DNA from: a virus
Length of the DNA: 64,000 nucleotides
Direction: 5' to 3' (one strand)
IMG/VR virus record: IMGVR_UViG_3300043251_000023
Span: 1 to 64,000 of that record
The number at the start of each line of letters is the position of its first letter. The stretch's first letter is position 1. The notes below the pieces were generated by a model. It was given only the letters and a program-made list of their open reading frames with translations, searched no databases and was not told the DNA's origin. Position numbers and translations under genes: made by a program. Shown one piece after another: positions 7,246 through 14,350 of this stretch.

Positions 7246-8307
7246 ATGTCTATATCGATCAAAGAGTATTTTGCGCTGGCTGGAACGTCGTTCACCAACG
7301 ACGATGCGCGGGTTATCGGCCCGGTTCTCCAAGAGATTGCCACCGATGGTAGCGTGACCGCAGAGGCGGTCGTGCAGGCCGCGCATTCCGCAAATAGCCC
7401 ACTGCGCAGCTATTTCGAGTGGGACGACAAAAAGGCTGCTCACCAATATCGAGTCGGCCAAGCCAACTACATGATAAACGCTGTCCGCGTGCGCTTTGTC
7501 AGCGCCGGCAAGGAATATGCGACGCGCGCTTATCGGGTTGTCACCAAGCAGTACGAAGGCGACGCGGCCGGATGGGATGAAGACGAGCGATCCGTCGAAA
7601 TCGTGCGGTCGCCGAACGATGAAATCTTGGCCGCGCTGCGGGAGGTTGATGCGTGGCGCGTCAAATATGCTCACCTTTCCACCTTCCAGAATGCCAAATC
7701 GTTTTTGGTGCCGATCTTCAACCAGATTGCCGAGTTCCGCGCGGATTTGGCTGGCAAAGAGGCTATGCCCATAGACGGGGCGCTCGGCGAGCTTACCCAA
7801 TGGGTTCAAAAATATGGCGACGCCGATGCCGTGTCCGCCTCTGCTCTCCTTGGCGAGCACATTCACTACATGGTGGAGGCGATCAACGAGTCCTGGGAAA
7901 ACTTTGGACGCTTCAAGCATGATCCGGCATTGCGTCGGTCTCTGGTGGAGGAAGAAAACGAGGAATTGCGCGAGCGCGTCCGGATTTTGGAGGAGATGTT
8001 AAACGGGAAGGAAAGTCTGCCGCCGGAATTGAGGTTGACCGCAAGCGAGGAGCGCGTCGTGTCAGCCCTGCTGTCGCGAGACGTTATGACCAAAGAGGCC
8101 ATTTCGATGGCGCTCTATTCCGACCGCCCCGATGTTGCGCCAGAATTAAAAATTGTCGACGTATTCGTGTGCAAAATCAGAGCGAAGATTGAATCGCACG
8201 GGTTGAAAATCGAAACGCATTGGGGACGCGGCTATTCGATGCCGGCGGAGAGTAAGCAAGAGCTGCGCGGCATGATCGCCGCGCGCAAAGAGGCCGCAGC
8301 GGCATGA
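7246..8307 (+). CDS. regulator with a CtrA/OmpR-type winged-helix DNA-binding domain
   Basis: 353 residues. The C-terminal region (about 262-333) has the OmpR-family winged helix in its alphaproteobacterial CtrA form: LTASEERVVSALL, then PELKIVDVFVCKIRAKI and ETHWGRGYSM, nearly the CtrA pattern (ELKIIDVFICKLRKK, WGRGY). No receiver domain precedes it. Instead residues 50-80 carry SYFEWDDKKAAHQYRVGQA, a module seen in uncharacterised rhizobial and phage proteins, then a helical region with a coiled coil at about 230-255. Likely binds DNA without phosphorylation control; the repeats just upstream are plausible targets. It overlaps the next gene by 4 nt. Confidence 0.85.
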   Translation: MSISIKEYFALAGTSFTNDDARVIGPVLQEIATDGSVTAEAVVQAAHSANSPLRSYFEWDDKKAAHQYRVGQANYMINAVRVRFVSAGKEYATRAYRVVTKQYEGDAAGWDEDERSVEIVRSPNDEILAALREVDAWRVKYAHLSTFQNAKSFLVPIFNQIAEFRADLAGKEAMPIDGALGELTQWVQKYGDADAVSASALLGEHIHYMVEAINESWENFGRFKHDPALRRSLVEEENEELRERVRILEEMLNGKESLPPELRLTASEERVVSALLSRDVMTKEAISMALYSDRPDVAPELKIVDVFVCKIRAKIESHGLKIETHWGRGYSMPAESKQELRGMIAARKEAAAA

Positions 8308-9038
8308 AACCTTTGCGTCGATTTGCAGATCATGGCGACGCCGGCGCGCCTTACTCACTGGCCCCGTCGCATATCGCCGCGCGGCTTGGCACAAGCCTTT
8401 ATCGCGAAGGGCGCCTAGGCTTCCCCAAGGGCAAAACGCTCCTAACCAGCGGCCATAACAATCGCAAGATCGGCGCCGTCATCCAAAAGGGTAGATGGAA
8501 GGGCTACCCGGTCTTTACCTTGACCCTGGAGGAACGCGCCACCTGTCCGCGCTCATGCGCGCATTGGCTCGATTGCTACGGTAACAAGATGAACTGGCCT
8601 ACTCGATGGATGAATGACGCGGACCTGATACCGACAATCGGTAGGAACCTATCGGATTTATCGAGAAACGTCCCGAATTTCGTTATCCGGCTTCATGTCC
8701 TTGGCGACTTTTATTCAGTCGCCTACGTCGAGCAATGGGCGCGATGGCTCGATGAATTTTCCGGCTTGCACGTCTACGGCTACACGGCTTGGCAGCCGGA
8801 TACTGCGATCGGTCGCACCGTCGCCGCACTCGCGGAAGCCCGCTGGGATCGTTTTGCGGTTCGCACGTCGAACGGCGTCGTGGCCGAACGCACGACTGCC
8901 ACGATCTACGAGGCCAACGCCAGCGGCCAAATAAATGGCGGCACGGTCTGTCCGGTACAGACAGGAAAAACCGAATGTTGCGCGACGTGTGCTTTATGCT
9001 GGCAGACGCAGAAGCGCATCATCTTCCTGGCGCACTAG
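8304..9038 (+). CDS. Gp88-like cysteine-rich phage protein
   Basis: 244 residues. Resembles the phage 'gene product 88' group. A Cys cluster C81-x3-C85-x5-C91 (CPRSCAHWLDCYG), the conserved RLHVLGDFYSVAYVEQW segment, and a C-terminal Cys cluster (CPVQTGKTECCATCALCW) suggest a metal or Fe-S binding protein. Biochemical role unknown in the family as far as I know. The last 45 nt overlap a convergent minus-strand gene. Confidence 0.8.
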   Translation: MKPLRRFADHGDAGAPYSLAPSHIAARLGTSLYREGRLGFPKGKTLLTSGHNNRKIGAVIQKGRWKGYPVFTLTLEERATCPRSCAHWLDCYGNKMNWPTRWMNDADLIPTIGRNLSDLSRNVPNFVIRLHVLGDFYSVAYVEQWARWLDEFSGLHVYGYTAWQPDTAIGRTVAALAEARWDRFAVRTSNGVVAERTTATIYEANASGQINGGTVCPVQTGKTECCATCALCWQTQKRIIFLAH

Positions 9039-9398
9039 GCTGGCGTTATATTGAATCTCCTCGACCCGCCATCCCGCCCGCACCAAGGTATTCGCATAAT
9101 CCGCCAGGACGCGCCGCAGCGCGACCCTCCCCGCCTCGGTGATGACGGTGTGCGTCGGCCGGAAGACCTTGGTCGGCCTCCCGCTCGGCTTCGCCGGTCG
9201 AATGAATCCGCGGTTGACCAGTGCGGTTAGGCTTTTTTGAATTTGGCAGGCGCGATCGCGTTCGAACGGATCGACGATGGAAACCGACTGGATGATCGGG
9301 ACGAAGCGCCCGTCAACATGCTCCATCAGCAAATCCCGCATCCCCGCGGAAACGTAATCTTCCTTGTTGTAGCGGAGCCGCTTGCGCTGAAGTGCCAT
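8994..9398 (-). CDS. winged-helix-like regulator, convergent
   Basis: 134 residues on the minus strand. Upstream of its ATG the minus strand reads AGGAAAAGGGAAAAGCC, a good ribosome site. Charged N-terminus (MALQRKRLRYNKEDY), then a segment that looks like a winged helix (QIQKSLTALVNRGFI...VITEAGRVALRRVL). A transcriptional regulator is a fair guess. It faces into the Gp88-like gene and overlaps its end by 45 nt, marking a transcription boundary between the replication block and the accessory block. Confidence 0.6.
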   Translation of the reverse strand: MALQRKRLRYNKEDYVSAGMRDLLMEHVDGRFVPIIQSVSIVDPFERDRACQIQKSLTALVNRGFIRPAKPSGRPTKVFRPTHTVITEAGRVALRRVLADYANTLVRAGWRVEEIQYNASLVRQEDDALLRLPA

Positions 9399-9557
9399 GG
9401 CTTTTCCCTTTTCCTATACTTATCCCCAGGGCACATTAGGCTCGTTTCGGGGCGGCCGTCCAGCGGGACGGGGGACTAGCGCGGCGTGATTTTTAGCCCT
9501 ATAGTGGGAATCGGTACGGAATGGGAAGGCAGCGACAATCGACAGGTTAACCGTCAG

Positions 9558-9740
9558 ATGGATGACTTAGACGAACTCGAAAAAATTGCGGCCCAAACCG
9601 ATTGGCACCCTGGCCGATCAAAGGCGAATGGCGGCCCAAAACGCGGCCGGGCGCCGAAGCCGAATGTGGGGAGCGCTCGGCAGCGTTTACGGCGAGCACA
9701 GGCGGCAAGCCTTTCGATGAAGCGTCGCAGAGAAAAGTAA
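9558..9740 (+). CDS. small basic protein
   Basis: 60 residues: an acidic N-terminus (MDDLDELEKIAAQ) and a very basic, Gly/Pro-rich rest (GGPKRGRAPKPN, RQRLRRAQ, MKRRREK), AT-hook-like in composition. The frame is open from a GTG at 9486, but ATG 9558 gives the more protein-like product. It may bind nucleic acid; no family known to me. Confidence 0.55.
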   Translation: MDDLDELEKIAAQTDWHPGRSKANGGPKRGRAPKPNVGSARQRLRRAQAASLSMKRRREK

Positions 9741-9778
9741 CAACAAGTATGTCGCCAACTTAGAGGTAGGAGGACACC

Positions 9779-10075
9779 GTGAAAGCCAATCAATACTGGA
9801 CACCATATTGGTGCGGGACGCCGGACACGCTCGCCGATTACCTCAACGAACAGCCGCTCGCGCGGCTAGGACCTTACCTGCCTCAAGCGGGAAGTCTCTG
9901 TCAGGACCGGAAGCCTTTCGACGATCCTGACCTTGTGACAGGGCTATGCCAGCGGCACCTAGGAGACGCAACGCCGCCGTTCTTTCATCTGGAATACGAC
10001 GCCGGCAAGGTGATCGGCATGAACAACATCGCCTGCGGTCTCGCGCCTTACCTGCCGCCATACTCCGGGTGCTGA
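9779..10075 (+). CDS. hypothetical protein
   Basis: 98 residues, GTG start behind a strong Shine-Dalgarno (GGTAGGAGG at 9764-9772). Aromatic and Pro-rich N-terminus (YWTPYWCGTPDTLADYL) and three Cys. No domain recognised. First gene of a run of small accessory genes. Confidence 0.65.
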   Translation: MKANQYWTPYWCGTPDTLADYLNEQPLARLGPYLPQAGSLCQDRKPFDDPDLVTGLCQRHLGDATPPFFHLEYDAGKVIGMNNIACGLAPYLPPYSGC

Positions 10076-10078
10076 CCA

Positions 10079-10327
10079 ATGAAAGAGCCAGCACAAGTCA
10101 TCGCCGATGCAATCCGAACAAACCTGCATCAGCCTCACCGCGCCAAGGAAGCCGCTCAGGCGGTGATTGGCGCGCTGGCGTCCGCAGGCTTCGCGATTAT
10201 TCCGCGGCGCCCCGGTAGGAGCCGCCTGGTCGTAGAGCGCAATCCAGGACCGCGCCCTTTGATGACCAACGCAATAGCCGGCGACCAAGGACGGCGCGGC
10301 GTTTTTACAGATGAAGACGCCGAGTGA
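10079..10327 (+). CDS. hypothetical protein
   Basis: 82 residues. An N-terminal helix pair (AQVIADAIRTNLHQPHRAKEAAQAVIGAL) is followed by FAIIPRRPG and an acidic end. Starts 3 nt after the preceding stop. Unknown. Confidence 0.55.
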   Translation: MKEPAQVIADAIRTNLHQPHRAKEAAQAVIGALASAGFAIIPRRPGRSRLVVERNPGPRPLMTNAIAGDQGRRGVFTDEDAE

Positions 10328-10354
10328 TACGGAATTAGCAGAAAGGAAAAGAGC

Positions 10355-10567
10355 ATGACGATACAGGCAACTGAGGCGATAGATGTGGCACGCGCGCTGC
10401 ACCGTCTCTCGTATCTCGAAATGATGGACCTCGCCGAATCTCTCTGCGGCACCATCAGGCAGCGAGAAGAAGATGGCGAGAAACCAGACTGCACCGACCG
10501 AGACACTATGGCCGATATTCTCAGGTGGTGGGCCGAGTGCCGCATCGACGCCGTGGAGAGTGAGTAA
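10355..10567 (+). CDS. hypothetical helical protein
   Basis: 70 residues, helical and acidic (LSYLEMMDLAESL, MADILRWWAECRIDAVE). AAAGGAAAAGAGC precedes the ATG. Overlaps the next start by one base (TAATG). Unknown function. Confidence 0.65.
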   Translation: MTIQATEAIDVARALHRLSYLEMMDLAESLCGTIRQREEDGEKPDCTDRDTMADILRWWAECRIDAVESE

Positions 10568-10779
10568 TGAAGATCACCATCGATAAGAACATTCCACGGC
10601 CGAATTTTGGCTACGAACTACCATTTGGACAGATGGAGATTGGCGATTCGTTCCTACTGCCCAAGGGTGTCTCGCAAGCCTACGCAAGACAGCTCATTGC
10701 CCGATTTCAAAAGGGCAAAACAACACGATTCTCGTTGCTCAAAGTCGATGATGGTTATCGTTGCTGGCGCGTCGCGTAA
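10567..10779 (+). CDS. conserved small phage protein
   Basis: 70 residues. The pattern FGQMEIGDSFLLPKG...ARQLIARFQKG....FS.LKVDDGYRCWRV belongs to a small family common in proteobacterial phages and prophages; its role is unknown. Translationally coupled to the upstream gene. Confidence 0.75.
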   Translation: MKITIDKNIPRPNFGYELPFGQMEIGDSFLLPKGVSQAYARQLIARFQKGKTTRFSLLKVDDGYRCWRVA

Positions 10780-10825
10780 AACGCCGACTTATGACAGATT
10801 AGCGTCCAACTTTTCGGAACATAAA

Positions 10826-11116
10826 ATGGGAAATGTGATCCACAAAACTGTGCCGATCCAAGTGTGGGCCGAGGTTGATGAAGGCATCGCCGACATGGTG
10901 CGCTATCTCAACACCATCCCAGGCGTCCGCACACATTCAAGCTGCCAGGGCACGATTGGTGAAGGCGGTCCCGAACCTTATCCGCCCTATGTCATGGTGA
11001 CCTGGGATTCGGATGAAACACTCGCGCGGCTAAAAGCCGAGTTTGACATGAGCGACTGCGACGGCGAATGCGAAGGCCAATACGGCTGTGCTTCCCCTCG
11101 CACATCAACGAATTGA
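10826..11116 (+). CDS. hypothetical protein
   Basis: 96 residues from ATG 10826; the frame is open further upstream, but there it is the shadow of the previous gene. IQVWAEVDEGIADMVRYLN, VRTHSSCQGT and YPPYVMVTWDSDETLARLKAEF suggest an alpha/beta fold. The phrase THSSCQG is found in a family of uncharacterised phage proteins. Confidence 0.65.
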   Translation: MGNVIHKTVPIQVWAEVDEGIADMVRYLNTIPGVRTHSSCQGTIGEGGPEPYPPYVMVTWDSDETLARLKAEFDMSDCDGECEGQYGCASPRTSTN

Positions 11117-11126
11117 GGATTTGGGG

Positions 11127-11330
11127 ATGAGTCCCGGACTGGTGAAAAATGACAGGCGGACCAGGAACGTGCGCGACGCCTCGCGCCAGCCGTCATTCGT
11201 AGTCGCTGGCTCCGTAACCCAGCCATCCCCGCCAGAAAAGAGATCGCCGGCCACGAGGCCGGCGTCCCAGGTAACTCCTACAGCGTCCCGTAGGAAGCGG
11301 ACACCCGTCGTCCGGGGCCGTATGTGGTGA
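11127..11330 (+). CDS. doubtful small ORF
   Basis: 67 residues, Arg/Ser/Pro-rich, after GAGGATTTGGGG. Composition is not clearly protein-like and frames on the other strand are also open. Could equally be untranslated. Confidence 0.3.
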   Translation: MSPGLVKNDRRTRNVRDASRQPSFVVAGSVTQPSPPEKRSPATRPASQVTPTASRRKRTPVVRGRMW

Positions 11331-11339
11331 GAACATAGC

Positions 11340-11597
11340 ATGACGCCCGCCACCCTGCAACTCAGAGAAATGGCCCGTGCGATCCGGGAGGATCGGATTT
11401 CTAGAGGACTGTCCGTTGACAAATACTACGATCAGGTTCTTGGCCCTTATTTGGACGGACTTCAAGATCGAAGCGGCGGCAGATGTTCGGCAATGACCTA
11501 CTACGACGGCAGACCGTTTCGGCAATGCCTCAGAGCGGTGAAATCTGCCGGACTTTGCTACCAGCATCTGATGCTTCGACGTGAGGTTGACGGCTAA
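11340..11597 (+). CDS. small Cys-containing hypothetical protein
   Basis: 85 residues. A helical first half (LREMARAIREDRISRGLSVDKYY) is followed by RCSAMTYYDGRPFRQCLR...SAGLCYQHLML, where three Cys and one His could bind a metal. Unknown family. Confidence 0.6.
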   Translation: MTPATLQLREMARAIREDRISRGLSVDKYYDQVLGPYLDGLQDRSGGRCSAMTYYDGRPFRQCLRAVKSAGLCYQHLMLRREVDG

Positions 11598-11623
11598 CTT
11601 CTGCATAGCATGGGATTTTTTAA

Positions 11624-12109
11624 ATGGACGCGCTGGACCACAATGCCTTCGCTACTAGCCTTGCGGACTATCTCAAAACCGCAGGCCCGCGACGACGGCT
11701 CACTTGGGAGAACATCACGTTCAACTGCGGTGACGGCGCGGATGCCTATAGCTGTCGCCCTGACGTGTTTTCTATCGTGCCGGCGCTCGATCCTCAGCAC
11801 ACCCGGCCATGGACATGCGAGGTCAAGGTCTCGCGTGCTGATTTTCTCTCCGATGTGCGATCTGAAAAGTGGAAACGCTACCGGCGCTTTTCTTGTCGCA
11901 TCTGGTTTGCCGCTCCGGAACAGATGATACGCCCAAACGAATTGCCGGAAGGCGTCGGGCTTCTAGAATTTCGCAAGCCGGAATGGGTGCCGGTAGTGCG
12001 CCCAAAATTCTGCAAGGGCTGGGAGTTGTCAGGCCGCGATCTAATGCGCCTGATCCTAGGCAAGTGGGGCACCTACGCCGACCGTCTTGAAATGGAAAAG
12101 GCCGCCTGA
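11624..12109 (+). CDS. MmcB-like PD-(D/E)XK DNA-repair nuclease
   Basis: 161 residues. RPDVFSIVP (catalytic Asp), CEVKVSRADFLSD (E-x-K) and FSCRIWFAAPE match the MmcB family of alphaproteobacteria, a restriction-nuclease-fold protein named for mitomycin sensitivity and linked to SOS repair. Length is similar to the family. In a phage it may process DNA during recombination or replication. The promoter downstream at 12152 begins a new unit. Confidence 0.8.
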   Translation: MDALDHNAFATSLADYLKTAGPRRRLTWENITFNCGDGADAYSCRPDVFSIVPALDPQHTRPWTCEVKVSRADFLSDVRSEKWKRYRRFSCRIWFAAPEQMIRPNELPEGVGLLEFRKPEWVPVVRPKFCKGWELSGRDLMRLILGKWGTYADRLEMEKAA

Positions 12110-12151
12110 CAATCGGCGACATACTGAGGTTTAGCATGGACCTAGGCCCAC

Positions 12152-12180
12152 TTGACACCTAGGCCCGAATATGCAATACT
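12152..12180 (+). promoter_or_regulatory. promoter with flanking direct repeat
   Basis: TTGACA (12152-12157), 17-nt spacer, AATACT (12175-12180). A 10-mer ACCTAGGCCC occurs twice at 12140-12149 and 12157-12166, exactly 17 nt apart, flanking and overlapping the -35 element; it looks like an operator. A small hairpin (GGGC/GCCC at about 12194-12207) lies in the leader before the gene at 12224. Confidence 0.55.
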
Positions 12181-12223
12181 CCATAAATCGGAAGGGCAAT
12201 CCTGCCCGCTGATGGAGAGACAG

Positions 12224-12601
12224 ATGGAACGGTCAACAGCAATTAAGAGGCTCGGCAAACTCCTTGGTAAAAACTTTGGCTATCGCATCAATGACAAGGC
12301 ACCCACACAAGAAGAGCGCGCCGCAGCGAAAGAAGCACTCAAACCGGCTTGCGCGGAACGGGATGCTCTAAAGGAAAAGCGCGACGAACGACATCGAGCA
12401 ATCCTAGCGGCAGACGCGGAGTACCAAAATCTTCACGCCCAGCACAGAGCGGCAACCGAGCGCGTGGATAAGCTCGGGTCTGTAACTCGCCACTACAAAA
12501 TTACGGTCGGCGTCTCGACAAGCATTTTCTTCCGCATCATGGCCGAAGGCGATTCGTGGGAGGAAGTCATTGCCGTTCTGACGAAGGAAAGGGCCACCTA
12601 A
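12224..12601 (+). CDS. hypothetical coiled-coil protein
   Basis: 125 residues from ATG 12224, chosen because GGAGAG lies 5 nt upstream; the frame is open to 12152. Lys/Ala/Glu-rich helical middle (EERAAAKEALKPACAERDAL...), likely a coiled coil, then a beta-like end (VTRHYKITVGVSTSIFFRIMAEGDSWEEVIAVL). First gene behind the TTGACA promoter and coupled to an HTH gene. Unknown role. Confidence 0.65.
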   Translation: MERSTAIKRLGKLLGKNFGYRINDKAPTQEERAAAKEALKPACAERDALKEKRDERHRAILAADAEYQNLHAQHRAATERVDKLGSVTRHYKITVGVSTSIFFRIMAEGDSWEEVIAVLTKERAT

Positions 12602-12805
12602 ATGTCCCCTGCTCAATTTCGTTCCGCACTCGACCGCCTCAAACTCAGTCAGCTTGGGGCGGGTCGGCTGTTCGGCGCGGAAAGCGAGCGCACCCCGCGC
12701 CGGTGGGCATCGGGCGAACGGGCGGTTCCTAAGTCGGTTGCCATCCTGCTTCGCCTCATGCTCGCCGGCAAAGTCACAACGAAAGATATTGAGTCCGTAC
12801 AATGA
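12602..12805 (+). CDS. HTH DNA-binding protein
   Basis: 67 residues. A helix-turn-helix like the YdaS/XRE group: FRSALDRLKLSQLGAGRLFG...RTPRRWASGERAVPKSVAILLRLML. Probably binds DNA. Adjacent to the stop of the coiled-coil gene and overlapping the next start. Confidence 0.75.
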   Translation: MSPAQFRSALDRLKLSQLGAGRLFGAESERTPRRWASGERAVPKSVAILLRLMLAGKVTTKDIESVQ

Positions 12806-12894
12806 ACCTCTCCGCTTTGATGGAATCCTACCGCACCGACCCGGTGTCGAACTTCGCCAAGCTCGAATACTGCACGCGGCGGGTGATGCCATGA
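12802..12894 (+). CDS. 30-residue peptide gene
   Basis: A tiny frame (begins MNLSALMESYRTDPV) that overlaps both neighbours by ATGA. Perfect stop-start coupling on both sides argues that it is translated. Function unknown. Confidence 0.5.
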   Translation: MNLSALMESYRTDPVSNFAKLEYCTRRVMP

Positions 12895-13091
12895 ACCTCC
12901 CCGCCGACAAAATCCCAACCGACGCCACGGCATTCAAGAAATGGGCCGATGCCGCCTGCACTGATTGGCCTGGCGGACTGCAAGTCCTCGCCTATCGCGC
13001 TTGGCAATGGCTGGACGGGATGAAGTTTAGGACAGCCGCAGACCATGAGGCGTTTATGACTAGGTACAAGCAACACATCGGGCAATCGTGA
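12891..13091 (+). CDS. small hypothetical protein
   Basis: 66 residues, helical and aromatic (FKKWADAACTDWPGGLQVLAYRAWQWLDGMKF). Coupled to the preceding mini-gene. Unknown family. Confidence 0.6.
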   Translation: MNLPADKIPTDATAFKKWADAACTDWPGGLQVLAYRAWQWLDGMKFRTAADHEAFMTRYKQHIGQS

Positions 13092-13103
13092 AGGATCACC
13101 GCC

Positions 13104-13265
13104 ATGGACAGCGAAGATGCGGTTGAGAGAGACTTCAAATCTGGCGGTCTGAGTTACATCGACGCAATCGAGCGGCTTCAAGGGTTAGGTGTCGAACCTC
13201 ACAAGGCAGAAATGAAAGTATGCCAATGGGATGACGACAACGAAGCTGAGAAAGTAGGACCCTAA
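13104..13265 (+). CDS. small acidic protein
   Basis: 53 residues, too short to stand out by length but clearly coding-like: DAVERDFKSGGLSYIDAIERL then VEPHKAEMKVCQWDDD. The helix-turn layout SYIDAIERLQGLGVEPHKAE is seen in short phage proteins of unknown role. AAGGATCACCGCC precedes the ATG. Confidence 0.55.
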   Translation: MDSEDAVERDFKSGGLSYIDAIERLQGLGVEPHKAEMKVCQWDDDNEAEKVGP

Positions 13266-13487
13266 ATGGATTGGAACATGAACTATCTGGGGCGCAGGTC
13301 CACTAGGCCAACCAAAAGGAGCGGAGCCGACAAGGGCGGCAACTTCCGCAAAGGCCAACAGCAGAGGTGTCCCGGTTCGATCCCGAGCGCGGCCTGCGTC
13401 TCAGATAGTTCATACCGCGCCAGCCGGGAGAACACCCATACCGTGCAGCGGATGCGGATGGAAAAGAGCAGCGAGAAGGTGGCGTGA
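13266..13487 (+). CDS. doubtful ORF over a structured RNA
   Basis: 73 residues, starting right after the previous stop (TAAATG) behind TAGGA. The product is Arg/Ser/Gly-rich and not protein-like, and most of it coincides with the long inverted repeat at 13278-13413. More likely an untranslated RNA element than a gene. Confidence 0.25.
   Translation: MDWNMNYLGRRSTRPTKRSGADKGGNFRKGQQQRCPGSIPSAACVSDSSYRASRENTHTVQRMRMEKSSEKVA
13278..13413 (+). ncRNA. structured RNA: 21-bp stem enclosing a tRNA-like T-arm
   Basis: Arm 13278-13298 (ATGAACTATCTG...CGCAGG) pairs with 13393-13413 (CCTGCG...CAGATAGTTCAT) over 21 positions, 19 Watson-Crick and 2 G-U. The 94-nt loop has a hairpin GCGG-CAACTT-CCGC and the T-arm consensus GGTTCGATCCC at 13374-13384, preceded by GCAGAGG as in many tRNAs. 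It is not a normal tRNA: the T-arm is not next to the acceptor strand, no D-arm is seen and the length is wrong. It could be a tRNA-derived element, a regulatory RNA or a processing signal. The two G-U pairs suggest the RNA is what matters. Confidence 0.5.
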
Positions 13488-13488
13488 T

Positions 13489-13725
13489 ATGTACGAGCTT
13501 TGCTTGCCCGACTGGCCAGTTGGCCCTCAAATAAACCAAGCATGTTGCACAGAAGCGGGACTATGTGCAGCCCGAGCCTCGGACGGTAGCATCAGGTCAC
13601 GGCGGCAGGCCAGTGAGGATACCGAGGACGACGGCGGTCTTGTTGGAAGTGACCTTCTCGACCGTTCGTTAGCCGCCAACTTTTACCGACTGCTGCGTCG
13701 TTACTCGCCAACTTCACGAGGATGA
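13489..13725 (+). CDS. doubtful small ORF
   Basis: 78 residues after AAGGTGG. Mixed composition, no domain. It lies between the structured RNA and the next clear gene; GCCAACTT appears twice at its end (13676 and 13707) and once before the gene at 9779. Possibly untranslated leader sequence. Confidence 0.3.
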   Translation: MYELCLPDWPVGPQINQACCTEAGLCAARASDGSIRSRRQASEDTEDDGGLVGSDLLDRSLAANFYRLLRRYSPTSRG

Positions 13726-13726
13726 A

Positions 13727-14332
13727 ATGATCGCCGCGCTCTTTGTCGAAACCAACGGATGCTACTTCGGCTTGCCGAACGTGGACCCGTGGGACGAGCA
13801 GAGAGACGCGCGGCACTACGCCGGCCCGCATCGCGTAGTTGCGCATCCCCCGTGCGAGCGCTGGGGACGCTATTGGGGCGGCGGCCCTAGCGCCAAGGTC
13901 AAGCGCATCAAGGGAAGCGACGGCGGCTGCTTTGGCGCAGCGCTCGCGTCTGTGCGTCGCTGGGGCGGCATCCTAGAGCATCCCGAAGCAAGCCATGCTT
14001 GGAGCCATTTTGGCCTGAATAAACCACCTCGTAAGGGCGGCTGGGTTGTTGCCGACTTCTGCGGCGGATGGACCTGCTGCGTTGAACAGGGGCACTACGG
14101 GCATCGAGCTCGCAAGGCAACATGGCTTTATGCAAATGGCATCGAATTGCCGTCGCTGCGCTGGGGATCGTGTGGACCGAAGGCGCGTCTAGATGGCGGC
14201 TGGCACCATGGCGATACCGAGCGATATGCCGGCCCGCGTTTAAAGGCCAACGAAACTGCCGCGACGCCAATCGAGTTTCGCGACTTGTTGCTTTCGATGG
14301 TTGCGCCGCTCGCAATGGCAAGAGCAGGCTAA
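13727..14332 (+). CDS. conserved phage protein with a PPC motif
   Basis: 201 residues. VVAHPPCERWGRYW (PPC at 41-43), then GGCFGAALASVRRWGGILEHPEASHAW and a Cys-rich middle (FCGGWTCCVEQGHYGH). This layout is typical of a phage family sometimes compared with cytosine methyltransferases because of the PPC and EHP motifs; a full SAM-binding domain is not evident, so enzymatic activity is uncertain. The SD is GAGG at 13718-13721. Confidence 0.75.
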   Translation: MIAALFVETNGCYFGLPNVDPWDEQRDARHYAGPHRVVAHPPCERWGRYWGGGPSAKVKRIKGSDGGCFGAALASVRRWGGILEHPEASHAWSHFGLNKPPRKGGWVVADFCGGWTCCVEQGHYGHRARKATWLYANGIELPSLRWGSCGPKARLDGGWHHGDTERYAGPRLKANETAATPIEFRDLLLSMVAPLAMARAG

Positions 14333-14350
14333 CACGGGGTTAACAGGCAC

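Noticed and set aside
13292-13399. Ordinary tRNA gene
   Set aside because: A T-arm and a 7-bp acceptor-like pairing are present, but the T-arm is not next to the acceptor strand, there is no D-arm, and about 108 nt is too long.
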